Source: JBLNBQ01 sp050260095 (GTDB lineage Bacteria > Bacillota > UBA5301 > DYFA01). From it: DNA of 48,606 nt. Positions 17,769 through 25,572 of this stretch are shown in pieces. Made by a program: the position numbers and the translations under genes. The DNA is taken from positions 1 to 48,606 of the forward strand of contig JBLNBQ010000182.1 in the NCBI GenBank assembly GCA_050260095.1, given 5' to 3'. The notes below the pieces were generated by a model, which was not told the origin of the DNA, ran no database searches, and was given only the letters and a program-made list of their open reading frames with translations. Positions within the stretch are counted from its first letter, which is position 1. Each line of letters opens with the position of its first letter.

Positions 17769-18836
17769 CTAGGTGGGCGGGCGTCTCCCCACGTCAGCCC
17801 TGCTGGGCCAGGGTCTCCCCCCATCCACCAACCCGAGGGCCGCCGGAAGCCAGGCCCAGCCCAGCGCCGGATAGACCCGCCCCACCAGGTTGGCGAACCC
17901 CAGGAGCGAGGCCGCGAGCGCGAGGAGCGTGACGGCCAGCCTTGCCCGCCGCTCTCCGCCGAAAACCGGGGCGAGCCGCCGGGAGAGCACGCCGGCGTTG
18001 GCGACCGCGGAATTCGCGGCGGCGATCCCGAGCAGCCAGGCATAGCCCACCCCCGCCCAGGTTCCCAAGCCCTTCGCGACTGCCACCATCGGCAAGGGCG
18101 CCTCCAGGGTGCCCCAGCGGGCGACCGTGGCGCTCATGGCGGCGAGCAGGCCCCCGATGACCGCGGCCCCGAGGTACGTGTAGGCCCTGTTCTTGAAAGT
18201 GGCCGCCCTTTCCCGAGGTCCTTCGCCGGCGACCAGCGCCGAGGTGTATGAGGCGTAAAGCAGGGCAGCCGTGAGCGCGGCGAGTGGCCGCGCCGCACCG
18301 GCAGAACCAGACCAGGCGGGCAGAACCCCGGAAAGAGTCGGCAGCCGGGCGGAGCTGATGCCCGGCAAGGTCGGCCAGCTGGCCCGGACGTCGAGCGGAG
18401 GCAGCCCCCAGCGCCACGCGGCGCCGCTGACGGTGAGCACCGCCGCGCCGAGGATGCCCACCAGCAAACCCTGGGCCTGACGTCCTTTCACGCCGGTGGG
18501 CGCGACGATCGCCAAGGCCGCCAGGCCCGTCGAACCAACTATCGCGGGCCACCCCGCCAGATGCCGGAACACCTCCCCGCCCGCCGCCAGGATGACGGCC
18601 AAGGTCGTCCAGACCAAGAGCAGCCGCAGGACCGCCCACGGCGCCGGCATCCTCCGGGCGGGGCGACTGGCGGAGCCGGCGATGATCAGTGCAGTCAGCC
18701 CAACCCCGACCACTCCCCAGCCGCCGAAAGGCGCGAAGAAGACTGCGGCCTCCCGTCCGGAGGCAAACCCCGCGCCCACGACCCCTGCGATGAGCGCCAG
18801 AGCCGCTTGCCAGGTCGTGCCACTTCCGTTGCCCAT
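17769..18836 (-). CDS. YkvI-family membrane transporter
   Basis: 355 residues with about ten hydrophobic segments. The N-terminal motif ALIAGVVGAGFASGREAAVFF is characteristic of the YkvI family (COG3949), distant relatives of amino-acid/sodium symporters. The unwound-helix Gly pattern fits this fold. A later AAANSAVANAGVL segment corresponds to another conserved helix. Start at ATG 18836, because the upstream extension is Arg- and Gly-rich and unlike the family. The ribosome binding site is weak. Divergent from yyaC. The substrate is unknown. Confidence 0.8.
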   Translation of the reverse strand: MGNGSGTTWQAALALIAGVVGAGFASGREAAVFFAPFGGWGVVGVGLTALIIAGSASRPARRMPAPWAVLRLLLVWTTLAVILAAGGEVFRHLAGWPAIVGSTGLAALAIVAPTGVKGRQAQGLLVGILGAAVLTVSGAAWRWGLPPLDVRASWPTLPGISSARLPTLSGVLPAWSGSAGAARPLAALTAALLYASYTSALVAGEGPRERAATFKNRAYTYLGAAVIGGLLAAMSATVARWGTLEAPLPMVAVAKGLGTWAGVGYAWLLGIAAANSAVANAGVLSRRLAPVFGGERRARLAVTLLALAASLLGFANLVGRVYPALGWAWLPAALGLVDGGRPWPSRADVGRRPPT

Positions 18837-18937
18837 GAGCCCTGCCTCACCCGGTCCTACACTATGACCCCGGGAGAGCGGCGATGTCACCCGACCCCGC
18901 CCGGCCGCCGTCATTTGGCATTACTTGGTAGAACCGT

Positions 18938-18966
18938 GCATATCCAGCCCCTTTTCTCCATATACT
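18938..18966 (+). promoter_or_regulatory. Candidate sigma-E (mother-cell) promoter of yyaC
   Basis: GCATATC (18938-18944) and CATATACT (18959-18966) are 14 bases apart. They match the Bacillus sigma-E elements KMATATT and CATACANT at 6 of 7 and 7 of 8 positions, with the right spacing. The predicted transcript start is about 35 bases before the yyaC GTG. Confidence 0.5.
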
Positions 18967-19006
18967 GCCTACCAGCCAGAACGACACAGGAGGTGTCGCA
19001 TCCGCC

Positions 19007-19660
19007 GTGCTCGATTTCGCCTTGCCGGCTCACCGAGGGCACCGTTACCCCCAGGTTGACAGAGTGCATGCAGAAGACCCACAGGCCAGGCAGATTTTGG
19101 CGCTTGCGCTGCTCCGGTTTCTCGTGGACTGCGGGTACACGGTTGACCGGGAACTCGTGGTTCTTTGCATCGGCACCGATCGCTCCACCGGCGACGCGCT
19201 CGGCCCACTGACGGGTTCGAAGCTCTCCAGCCGGCCCGCCCGCTCCTTCGCCGTGTACGGAACGCTCGACCAGCCGGTGCATGCCGCCAACCTGGCGGAG
19301 AACCTGGAACGGATACTCCGGCACCATCACGACCCTTTCATCGTGGCCATCGACGCCTGTCTCGGCAAGACCGAGAGCGTGGGCTGCATTGGCGTGAAGT
19401 CGGGCCCCCTCCGGCCGGGCACCGGCGTGAACAAAAACCTGCCTCCGGTCGGGCAGGTGCATGTGGTCGGCGTGGTGAACGTAGGCGGCTTCATGGAGTA
19501 CCTGGTGCTCCAGAACACCCGCCTCAATCTCGTCATGAAGATGGCCGACATCATCGCCGACGGGCTCTTCGAGGGGCTGAGCCAAGTCGCGGCCGCCCGG
19601 AGTCCCGAGGAACTCCTCCTCAAGACAGAGCAAGCCCAGGCCGGTTTCCCGGCCCACTGA
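19007..19660 (+). CDS. yyaC: YyaC, sporulation-associated HybD/GPR-like protein
   Basis: 217 residues, matching the YyaC/DUF1256 family found only in spore formers and structurally related to hydrogenase-maturation and germination proteases. Conserved blocks are VLCIGTDRSTGDALGPLTGS (about residues 53-72), FIVAIDACLG and the loop VGCIGVKSGPLRPGTGVNKN. GTG 19007 is used. A GGAGGT lies 13 bases upstream, somewhat far. It stands alone on the plus strand, in line with its own sporulation promoter. Precise substrate unknown. Confidence 0.88.
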   Translation: MLDFALPAHRGHRYPQVDRVHAEDPQARQILALALLRFLVDCGYTVDRELVVLCIGTDRSTGDALGPLTGSKLSSRPARSFAVYGTLDQPVHAANLAENLERILRHHHDPFIVAIDACLGKTESVGCIGVKSGPLRPGTGVNKNLPPVGQVHVVGVVNVGGFMEYLVLQNTRLNLVMKMADIIADGLFEGLSQVAAARSPEELLLKTEQAQAGFPAH

Positions 19661-19692
19661 CCCGGGCTGGGTACGGCACGCCGGCAAAAGGA

Positions 19693-19723
19693 AACCGGGG
19701 AACGGCAGGCCTGTTCCCCGGTT
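19693..19723. terminator. Bidirectional terminator between yyaC and the UPF0180 gene
   Basis: An 11-bp perfect stem, AACCGGGGAAC with its complement, and a 9-base loop lie between two convergent genes. On the minus side it is followed by TCCTTTTG, which gives a short U run. Confidence 0.75.
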
Positions 19724-19757
19724 CTTCAACTGCGGCGCAACTGGGGCGCGACTCTGC

Positions 19758-20015
19758 TCACTGCAGGTCGAGACGTTCCGAGACAGTCTCGAGGATTTCC
19801 TCCTCCGTCAGACCGTTCGCATCGATCACCGGGGCCTTCGTCACCGTCGTCTGGATGCCCATCAAGTCGTCGCTCACGCCGCTGACGACCACGGCCCCAA
19901 CCTGACCCAGGTCGGTCCCCTGTAGACTCACCACTGTGTAACCGGCCGCCTTGAGGCGCGCCGCCACGTTCCCCAGCTCAGAGGCCACAGCCACGACTCC
20001 CTTGCCCACCGCCAT
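19758..20015 (-). CDS. UPF0180 (YkuS-like) small protein
   Basis: 85 residues covering the whole UPF0180 family. Visible pattern: a short beta strand, the AAGYTVVSL strand, the VVVSGVSDDLMGIQTTVTKAPVIDANGLTEEEI core, and a C-terminal acidic helix. Members are found in Bacillus and Clostridia and have no known biochemical function. A GGGAGG-type site precedes the start. Confidence 0.8.
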   Translation of the reverse strand: MAVGKGVVAVASELGNVAARLKAAGYTVVSLQGTDLGQVGAVVVSGVSDDLMGIQTTVTKAPVIDANGLTEEEILETVSERLDLQ

Positions 20016-20088
20016 CCCTCCCTCTGCGATTCTTGTGGCAGTAGGGAGTCTCTCCGAGGGGCCATAGCCCTATACAGGCCGGTTCGGG

Positions 20089-20613
20089 CTAACGCGGCCG
20101 GATGCCGGCGCTGGCGAGCGCCTGCGCTATCGCCTCTTCTTCTTCGCGAGAGGCAGCCAGGACGGGGTGACCGTTCTCCACGGCCTTGCAGTACAGGGCC
20201 GACTCCGAGCGCCCAAAGAGGCTGCTCAGCACGAAACCATTGCCCTCCGCGTCCAGCAGCGCCAGGGAAAAACTCTGGTTGCCCCCGACCCCCTCGAACG
20301 CGTTGAACCGAACCAAGCCGACACGTTGCAGGCCTTTCTTGGCCATGACCGCCAGCTTATCGCAGGCGCACGCCAACTCGGAAAGCCGGGCTTCCTGTTC
20401 CCTGGTGAGCTCAACCTGTTTGGCGATGAGAGTCTCCAGGTTCGAGGCGTCTACCCCTTTCATGAGCTGGGTATAGCGACGGATGAGCCTCTGCAGGTGC
20501 GCATTGAGCCGCAGGAAGATCACGGCGACGACCGCCAGCAAAAGCACGAGACCAATGGTCAGCGCGCCCGAGTACTCCGCCGCCCAGAGATTCACTTCGC
20601 GAATCACATTCAA
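20089..20613 (-). CDS. DUF4446 family membrane-anchored protein
   Basis: 174 residues. One N-terminal membrane helix (about 14-36), then a helical, charged stretch predicted to form a coiled coil (about 37-90), then a compact domain with VGLVRFNAFEGVGGNQSFSLALLDAEGNGFVLSSLFGR, the DUF4446 signature, and a final EEEEAIAQAL helix. The family is usually encoded near parB in clostridia, as here, with larC and larB in between. Function unknown. Confidence 0.85.
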   Translation of the reverse strand: MNVIREVNLWAAEYSGALTIGLVLLLAVVAVIFLRLNAHLQRLIRRYTQLMKGVDASNLETLIAKQVELTREQEARLSELACACDKLAVMAKKGLQRVGLVRFNAFEGVGGNQSFSLALLDAEGNGFVLSSLFGRSESALYCKAVENGHPVLAASREEEEAIAQALASAGIRPR

Positions 20614-20654
20614 CTGAGGTCACTCCCCAAAACAGGCTGGGACAACGTGCCCCC

Positions 20655-21938
20655 TCAAATCTCCCCCAAAGCCTGCCTGGCTTTGGCTTGAGCGAGGGCG
20701 TAAACCTCCTTGAGCGGCAGGCCCGTGGCTAGGGCGGCCTTCCGGCAGTCTTCGTACTCCGGCGCCAGGTTGAGGCGTTCCTCGCCGCGGAAACCCGCTT
20801 TCACTCTGACCGCCGCGCCACCCACCTCTACCTGCACCCAATCTCGGGAGAGACAGAGTCGCCGTTGCCGCCTGTAGCGGATGCCCAGGCTCGTGCTCTC
20901 GCGCAGGAAGGCGTCGGCGACCTGCGCCGCCCGCTCAGGGGCGGCCAGTGCAGAGACCAGCAGTGACGGGCGCCCCTTCTTCATCTGGATCTGGCTGGCG
21001 AAGGCGTCCAGCGCTCCGGCTACGAGCAGCCGTTCGATGAGGTGGCCGCACCACTCCGGGCTGAAATCGTCGAGGTTGGCCTCGAGGACCACCACCTCTT
21101 CGTCCGCGACGCCCTCAAGCAGCGGAACCCTGCCGGTCACGTCGCCGAGGGCCTCGCCCCCTGGGTTCGACCCGCCGGCTGGCCCAGTGACCGTTCCGAT
21201 CATCAACCGGAAAACGTTGGCCCGCCCCGGATCGTCGCGGGTGCCGGCACCGTACCCCGTCTTCTCCAGCTGGAACGAAGGACATGGCCGCCACTCTCCG
21301 GTGAGTTGCCGGAGGATCAATGCCCCGGTGGGGGTCACCATCTCGCCCGGCTGACCGCCGGGGATCACTGGCCACCCGTGGAGCAGGGCAAGCGTCGCGG
21401 GAGCCGGGACGGGGATGAGCCCGTGCGCGCACCGGACTTGTCCGCTGCCGAGCGGCGCCGGCGAGCCGAACAAGGCCTCCAAACCCAGGAACCGTTTCGC
21501 GAGGAAGGCTCCGACAATGTCGACCAAAGCGTCCTTGGCGCCGACCTCGTGAAAGTGCACCTGCTCAGGCAGGCAACCGTGAATCCTGGCTTCAACCTCC
21601 GCCAGCCGCGTGAAGGCCGCGCCCGCGCCGGTCACAACCTCCTCAGGCAGCCCACTGCCCTCCAGCAGGCGCAGAATGTCGGGCAGGTGGCGGGCGTGGT
21701 GCTCCTCCCCAGCCTCGACTGCCACGTGAACGGCGCTCACTCCCTGCCGCAGGACGCGCTGGGCGCGCAGGCGCACCTCCCCGAGCCCGAGCGCCCGGAC
21801 GACCTCCTCCAGCTGTTCGAGCGGGAAACCGGCGTCGATCGCCGCTCCGAGGAACATGTCGCCGGCCATCCCACCGCCGGCATCCAAGTAGCCGATCCGC
21901 GTCCCCGGCTGCACCGCCGCTCCCTTTGCCTCACTCAT
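20655..21938 (-). CDS. larC: LarC, nickel-pincer cofactor synthase (nickel insertion)
   Basis: 427 residues. LarC is the CTP-dependent cyclometallase that inserts nickel into the pyridinium bis-thiocarboxylic acid mononucleotide to finish the nickel-pincer cofactor of lactate racemase-type enzymes. Motifs: YLDAGGGMAGDMFLGAAIDAG near the N-terminus, the His-rich EQVHFHEVGAKDALVDIVG, and the VVLEANLDDFSPEWCGHLIE region that begins the C-terminal half. In Lactobacillus the gene is split by a programmed frameshift. Here it is one open frame. ATG 21938 overlaps the larB stop by 8 bases. Confidence 0.9.
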   Translation of the reverse strand: MSEAKGAAVQPGTRIGYLDAGGGMAGDMFLGAAIDAGFPLEQLEEVVRALGLGEVRLRAQRVLRQGVSAVHVAVEAGEEHHARHLPDILRLLEGSGLPEEVVTGAGAAFTRLAEVEARIHGCLPEQVHFHEVGAKDALVDIVGAFLAKRFLGLEALFGSPAPLGSGQVRCAHGLIPVPAPATLALLHGWPVIPGGQPGEMVTPTGALILRQLTGEWRPCPSFQLEKTGYGAGTRDDPGRANVFRLMIGTVTGPAGGSNPGGEALGDVTGRVPLLEGVADEEVVVLEANLDDFSPEWCGHLIERLLVAGALDAFASQIQMKKGRPSLLVSALAAPERAAQVADAFLRESTSLGIRYRRQRRLCLSRDWVQVEVGGAAVRVKAGFRGEERLNLAPEYEDCRKAALATGLPLKEVYALAQAKARQALGEI

Positions 21939-22719
21939 GGGCTGCAACCCGCCCGCCCGGCACGCTGCCCGCCTCGCCCGCCTGGTTGATCTTTCCGGCC
22001 AGCCAACCTGCGCCGAAGCCGTTGTCGATGTTGACCACCGCCACGCCCGCCGCGCACGAGTTCAACATCGTGAGCAGGGCCGACACCCCGTGAAAACTCG
22101 CCCCGTACCCCACGCTCGTCGGCACGGCGATCACCGGCTGGCTCACCAGGCCCGCCACCACGCTGGCCAAGGCCCCGTCCATGCCGGCCACCACCACGAT
22201 TACCCTGGCCTCTCGCAGCTCCGTCTGGTGCGAGAGCAGCCTGTGCAAACCCGCCACTCCCACGTCGTAGAGGCGCTCCACCCGGTGGCCGATGATCTCG
22301 GCGGTCACCGCGGCCTCTTCCGCCACCGGTTGATCGGCGGTGCCGGCGGAAACGACCAGAATCTTCCCGTCGCCCCGGGGCTCTCCCCGGCCGGCGGAAA
22401 CGATACGGGCGGTCGCGTGATGAACGGCGCCGGGATAAAGCTCGACCAACTCCTGGGCCAGTTGGGGCGCTACTCGCGTCGCCATCACCGCACCGCTCGC
22501 CTCGAGCAGGCGTCCAAAGATGGTCTTCACCTGCTCGGGAGTCTTTCCGGGGCAGAAGATGACTTCGGGGAAGCCGTTCCGCACCGCCCGGTGCAGGTCG
22601 AGATGCGCAAAACCCAGATCCGCAGTGGGAAAGTCTCTCAGGGCCTCGAGCGCCTGCTCGACGCCGGTCTCCCCGCTGCGCACGCTCTCCAGCAGGCTCT
22701 TCAGCCTCTGGCGATCCAT
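21931..22719 (-). CDS. larB: LarB, nicotinic acid adenine dinucleotide carboxylase/hydrolase
   Basis: 262 residues. LarB carboxylates and hydrolyses nicotinic acid adenine dinucleotide in the first step of nickel-pincer cofactor synthesis. The N-terminal helical part has GFAHLDLHRAVRNGFPEVIFCPGKTPEQV. The PurE-like C-terminal domain (about 115-262) has VVSAGTADQPVAEEAA, VVVAGMDGALASVVAGL, and VPTSVGYGASFHGVSALLTM before NIDNGFGAG. ATG 22719 has GGAAGG upstream. It is followed directly by larC. No LarE (sulfur insertion) or LarA is in the window. Confidence 0.92.
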   Translation of the reverse strand: MDRQRLKSLLESVRSGETGVEQALEALRDFPTADLGFAHLDLHRAVRNGFPEVIFCPGKTPEQVKTIFGRLLEASGAVMATRVAPQLAQELVELYPGAVHHATARIVSAGRGEPRGDGKILVVSAGTADQPVAEEAAVTAEIIGHRVERLYDVGVAGLHRLLSHQTELREARVIVVVAGMDGALASVVAGLVSQPVIAVPTSVGYGASFHGVSALLTMLNSCAAGVAVVNIDNGFGAGWLAGKINQAGEAGSVPGGRVAAHE

Positions 22720-22795
22720 GCCTCGACGTCCCTTCCTTTCGAAACGCGCCGGCCCAGCCGGGGCGTGCCTGTCCTGCGCTGGCCGGCAAGTGTCG

Positions 22796-23941
22796 TCAGC
22801 TCGCCTCGCGCGCCAGCTGCGCGACGGCCGCCAGCGCTCGCTCGATCTCGTCGTCCGTGGTGAACACGCCCGGGCTGAAACGGATTGCGCCCCTTTGCAA
22901 AGTCCCCGCCTTTCGATGCGCGGCCGGCGCGCAGTGCAGGCCGCCCCGGCAGGCGATCCCGTAGGCCTGATCCAGCATGAACGCCGCGTCGCTCGACGCC
23001 AGCCCCCGCACGTTGAAGGCCACCAGGGCAACCCGCTCCTCGGCCCGCCGCGGGCCGTATACCTCCACGCCGGGCAGCGAGAGCAGCCCGTCCAGAAGGC
23101 GCTGGGTGAGGCCGAGCAGGCGCTCGTGGACCCGCGCCACATCCTGTTGCAGCAGGAACCGGACGCCCGCCCCCAGGGCGGCCAAGCCTACGGAGTTGGC
23201 TGTCCCGCTCTCGTAGCGGTCCGGCATGATGTCCGGCTGCTGCTCCAATTCGGAACGACTTCCGGTCCCGCCGTAGTGCAGCGGTGCCGGTTCGTGCCCC
23301 TCCGCAATGTAGAGCGCCCCTGTTCCTGGCGGACCCAGCAGGCCCTTGTGGCCCGAGAACGCCGCCAAGTCAACCAGCGAGGCTTCCAGGTCGACCGGCA
23401 GCTCGCCGACGGCCTGAGCGGCGTCGCAGAGAAACGTCACACCGGCCTCCCTGGCCAGCCTTCCGATCTCGGCGACCGGCTGCACCGTGCCCAGCACGTT
23501 GGATGCGTACCCCACCGCGATCATCCTGGTCGACGGGCGCAGGGCGGCCCTGAGTTCGTCCGCCGACACTCGCCCCTCTCCGTCTGTGACGGCGACAGTG
23601 ACTTCCACGCCCCGGTCCCGCATAGCGTACAGCGGCCGCATGATGGCGTTGTGCTCGACGTCGGTGGTGACCACGTGGTCACCCGGTTTGAGCCGCCCCT
23701 GGATCGCGAGGTTGGTCGCCTCCGTCGCGTTCGCAGTGAAGACGATCCGCTCGGGAACCCTCACTCCCAGCAGTTCCGCCAGGTCGCACCGGGTCGCCAC
23801 GATGGTCCGCGCAGCAGCTAGCGCCATCTGGTGACCGCCCCGGCCAGGGTTGGCGCCCCGCTCTTGGAGAAAGCTGCCCAACACCTGGTACACCTCGGGC
23901 GGCTTCGGCCAGGAGGTGGCGGCGTTATCAAGGTAGATCAT
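22796..23941 (-). CDS. Cysteine desulfurase family protein (TIGR01977 type)
   Basis: 381 residues, a fold-type I PLP enzyme that removes sulfur from cysteine and stores it as a persulfide. The start MIYLDNAATSWPKP, the PLP lysine in AFSGHKGLLGPPGTGALYI, and the C-terminal active Cys in GGLHCAPAAHRKAGT are clear. The GPPG after the lysine marks the SufS-like class common in anaerobic Firmicutes. It starts at ATG 23941 within the parB stop (4-base overlap), after GGGAGG. Being just upstream of larB and larC, it might supply sulfur for the nickel-pincer cofactor. That is inference. Confidence 0.88.
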   Translation of the reverse strand: MIYLDNAATSWPKPPEVYQVLGSFLQERGANPGRGGHQMALAAARTIVATRCDLAELLGVRVPERIVFTANATEATNLAIQGRLKPGDHVVTTDVEHNAIMRPLYAMRDRGVEVTVAVTDGEGRVSADELRAALRPSTRMIAVGYASNVLGTVQPVAEIGRLAREAGVTFLCDAAQAVGELPVDLEASLVDLAAFSGHKGLLGPPGTGALYIAEGHEPAPLHYGGTGSRSELEQQPDIMPDRYESGTANSVGLAALGAGVRFLLQQDVARVHERLLGLTQRLLDGLLSLPGVEVYGPRRAEERVALVAFNVRGLASSDAAFMLDQAYGIACRGGLHCAPAAHRKAGTLQRGAIRFSPGVFTTDDEIERALAAVAQLAREAS

Positions 23942-24816
23942 CGGATCCTCCCCCCTGCTCCCTTCGCCCGGACCCCGAGTCGCTCCAGTAGTCGCTCCAA
24001 TTCCTCGGCGCCAAAAAATTCGATGTCGATATGCCCGACCTTCCGGCCCGGGCGCACGTGCACCCGGGTGCCCAGCGCCCGCCGGAGTTCCTCCTCGAGG
24101 GCGCTCACCTCCAGGCTCGGCTGGACGGCCTTCTTCTTTGCCGCCACACCTGCAGCGCCCGTGCGCCACCGTTCGACCAGTTTCTCCAACTCCCGGACGG
24201 TGAGACCCTTCTGCACAGCCTGAGCGAAGACGGTCAGCTGGGCGCGGTGGTCACCGAGCCCTAGCAGGGCGCGCCCGTGCCCCGCCGTCAACTGCCCCCC
24301 GGAGATGGCCTGCTGAATGGCGGGAGGTAGCTGGAGCAGGCGCAGGGTGTTGGCGATCACTGGCCGGCTCCTGCCGACCGCCGCCGATACCTCCTCCTGC
24401 GTCATGCGGAAGTCTTGGATGAGGCGCGCATACGCCTCCGCCTCCTCAAGCGGGTTAAGGTCCTCCCGCTGCAGATTCTCGACGAGGGCCACTTTCATCG
24501 TCTCCGCGTCATCGAGGCTGCGCACGATGACCGGCACTTCCCGAAGTCCGGCCAGTTTGGCCGCGCGCCAGCGCCGCTCGCCGGCCACCAACTCATACCC
24601 GGCGCCCTTTGGTCTCACCAGGAGAGGCTGGACGATGCCGTGTTGCTTGATCGACTCGGCGAGTTCGGCCAGGCGCTCGGGGTCGAAGCCGCGCCGCGGT
24701 TGGTACACCCCCGGCGTAATCTCGTCCAGGCCCAACTGCCGCACCTCGTTGCCCGGCACGGAGTCGTATTGCGGGATCAAAGCCCCCAGCCCTTTGCCCA
24801 GCGCCTGCCTAGCCAC
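23938..24816 (-). CDS. parB: Chromosome partitioning protein ParB (Spo0J)
   Basis: 292 residues. ParB is a CTP-dependent clamp that loads at parS and recruits condensin. Order of parts: an N-terminal ParA-stimulating peptide (ALGKGLGALIP, residues 5-15), the CTPase domain with GERRWRAAKLAG at 79-90 and ENLQREDLNPLEEA, then the helix-turn-helix QEEVSAAVGRSRPVIANTLR, and a C-terminal dimerisation domain. It overlaps parA by 8 bases. It belongs to the parA-parB operon with noc just upstream. Confidence 0.93.
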   Translation of the reverse strand: MARQALGKGLGALIPQYDSVPGNEVRQLGLDEITPGVYQPRRGFDPERLAELAESIKQHGIVQPLLVRPKGAGYELVAGERRWRAAKLAGLREVPVIVRSLDDAETMKVALVENLQREDLNPLEEAEAYARLIQDFRMTQEEVSAAVGRSRPVIANTLRLLQLPPAIQQAISGGQLTAGHGRALLGLGDHRAQLTVFAQAVQKGLTVRELEKLVERWRTGAAGVAAKKKAVQPSLEVSALEEELRRALGTRVHVRPGRKVGHIDIEFFGAEELERLLERLGVRAKGAGGRIR

Positions 24817-25570
24817 GCGCCAGCACCTCCCTCGTCAACTCGCGATATGCCTGTGCGCCCCGGGAGTCCTTGTCGTAGAGAATGATCGGCTTGCCATGTC
24901 CGGGCGCCTCGCTCAGCCGGATGTTCCGCGGGATGACCGTTCGGAACACCTTCTCGCCGAAGTGCTTCCGCACCTCGCCCATGACCTGCTCTGACAGGTT
25001 CGTCCGGGCGTCATACATGGTCATGACCACGCCCCCCAGGCGCAGCGCGGCGTTGAGGTGCTTCTTCACGAGGTTGATTGTACTGAGCAGTTGGCTTAGC
25101 CCCTCCAGAGCGTAGTACTCGCACTGGATCGGGACAAGGGCTTCATCGGCCGCCGTGAGCGCATTCAGGGTGAGCAGCCCCAGCGAGGGTGGACAGTCAA
25201 GAATGATATAGTCGTAGGCGTCTTTCACTTCGGCCAGGGCGTTCTTCAAGCGGAACTCCCGGCTCATGAGCGAGACCAGTTCGATCTCGGCCCCCGCCAG
25301 GTCGATGGTCGCAGGCACCACGTCGAGCCTCGGCAGGACCGTCTGCACCGTCACCTCACGCGCCGGCCGCTCGCCGATGAGCGCATCGTACACGCTGCCT
25401 ACAAGCCCCGCCTTCTCGATCCCCACCCCGCTCGTGGCGTTGCCCTGAGGATCGACGTCGACCAGCAGAACCTTCTTCCGGCGGGCCGCAAGGCAGGCGG
25501 ATAGATTCACCGCTGTGGTACTCTTGCCCACTCCGCCTTTCTGATTGACGACCGCTACAACCTTGCCCAC
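24809..25570 (-). CDS. parA: Chromosome partitioning ATPase ParA (Soj)
   Basis: 253 residues. A Walker-type ATPase of the ParA/Soj family with the deviant Walker A KGGVGKSTTA (11-20), the DVDPQGNATSG switch I motif, and IILDCPPSLG as Walker B. Near the end, ELTREVL. In spore formers Soj also modulates DnaA activity at the origin. The two-base gap to noc and overlap with parB show one operon. Confidence 0.94.
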   Translation of the reverse strand: MGKVVAVVNQKGGVGKSTTAVNLSACLAARRKKVLLVDVDPQGNATSGVGIEKAGLVGSVYDALIGERPAREVTVQTVLPRLDVVPATIDLAGAEIELVSLMSREFRLKNALAEVKDAYDYIILDCPPSLGLLTLNALTAADEALVPIQCEYYALEGLSQLLSTINLVKKHLNAALRLGGVVMTMYDARTNLSEQVMGEVRKHFGEKVFRTVIPRNIRLSEAPGHGKPIILYDKDSRGAQAYRELTREVLARG

Positions 25571-25572
25571 GC

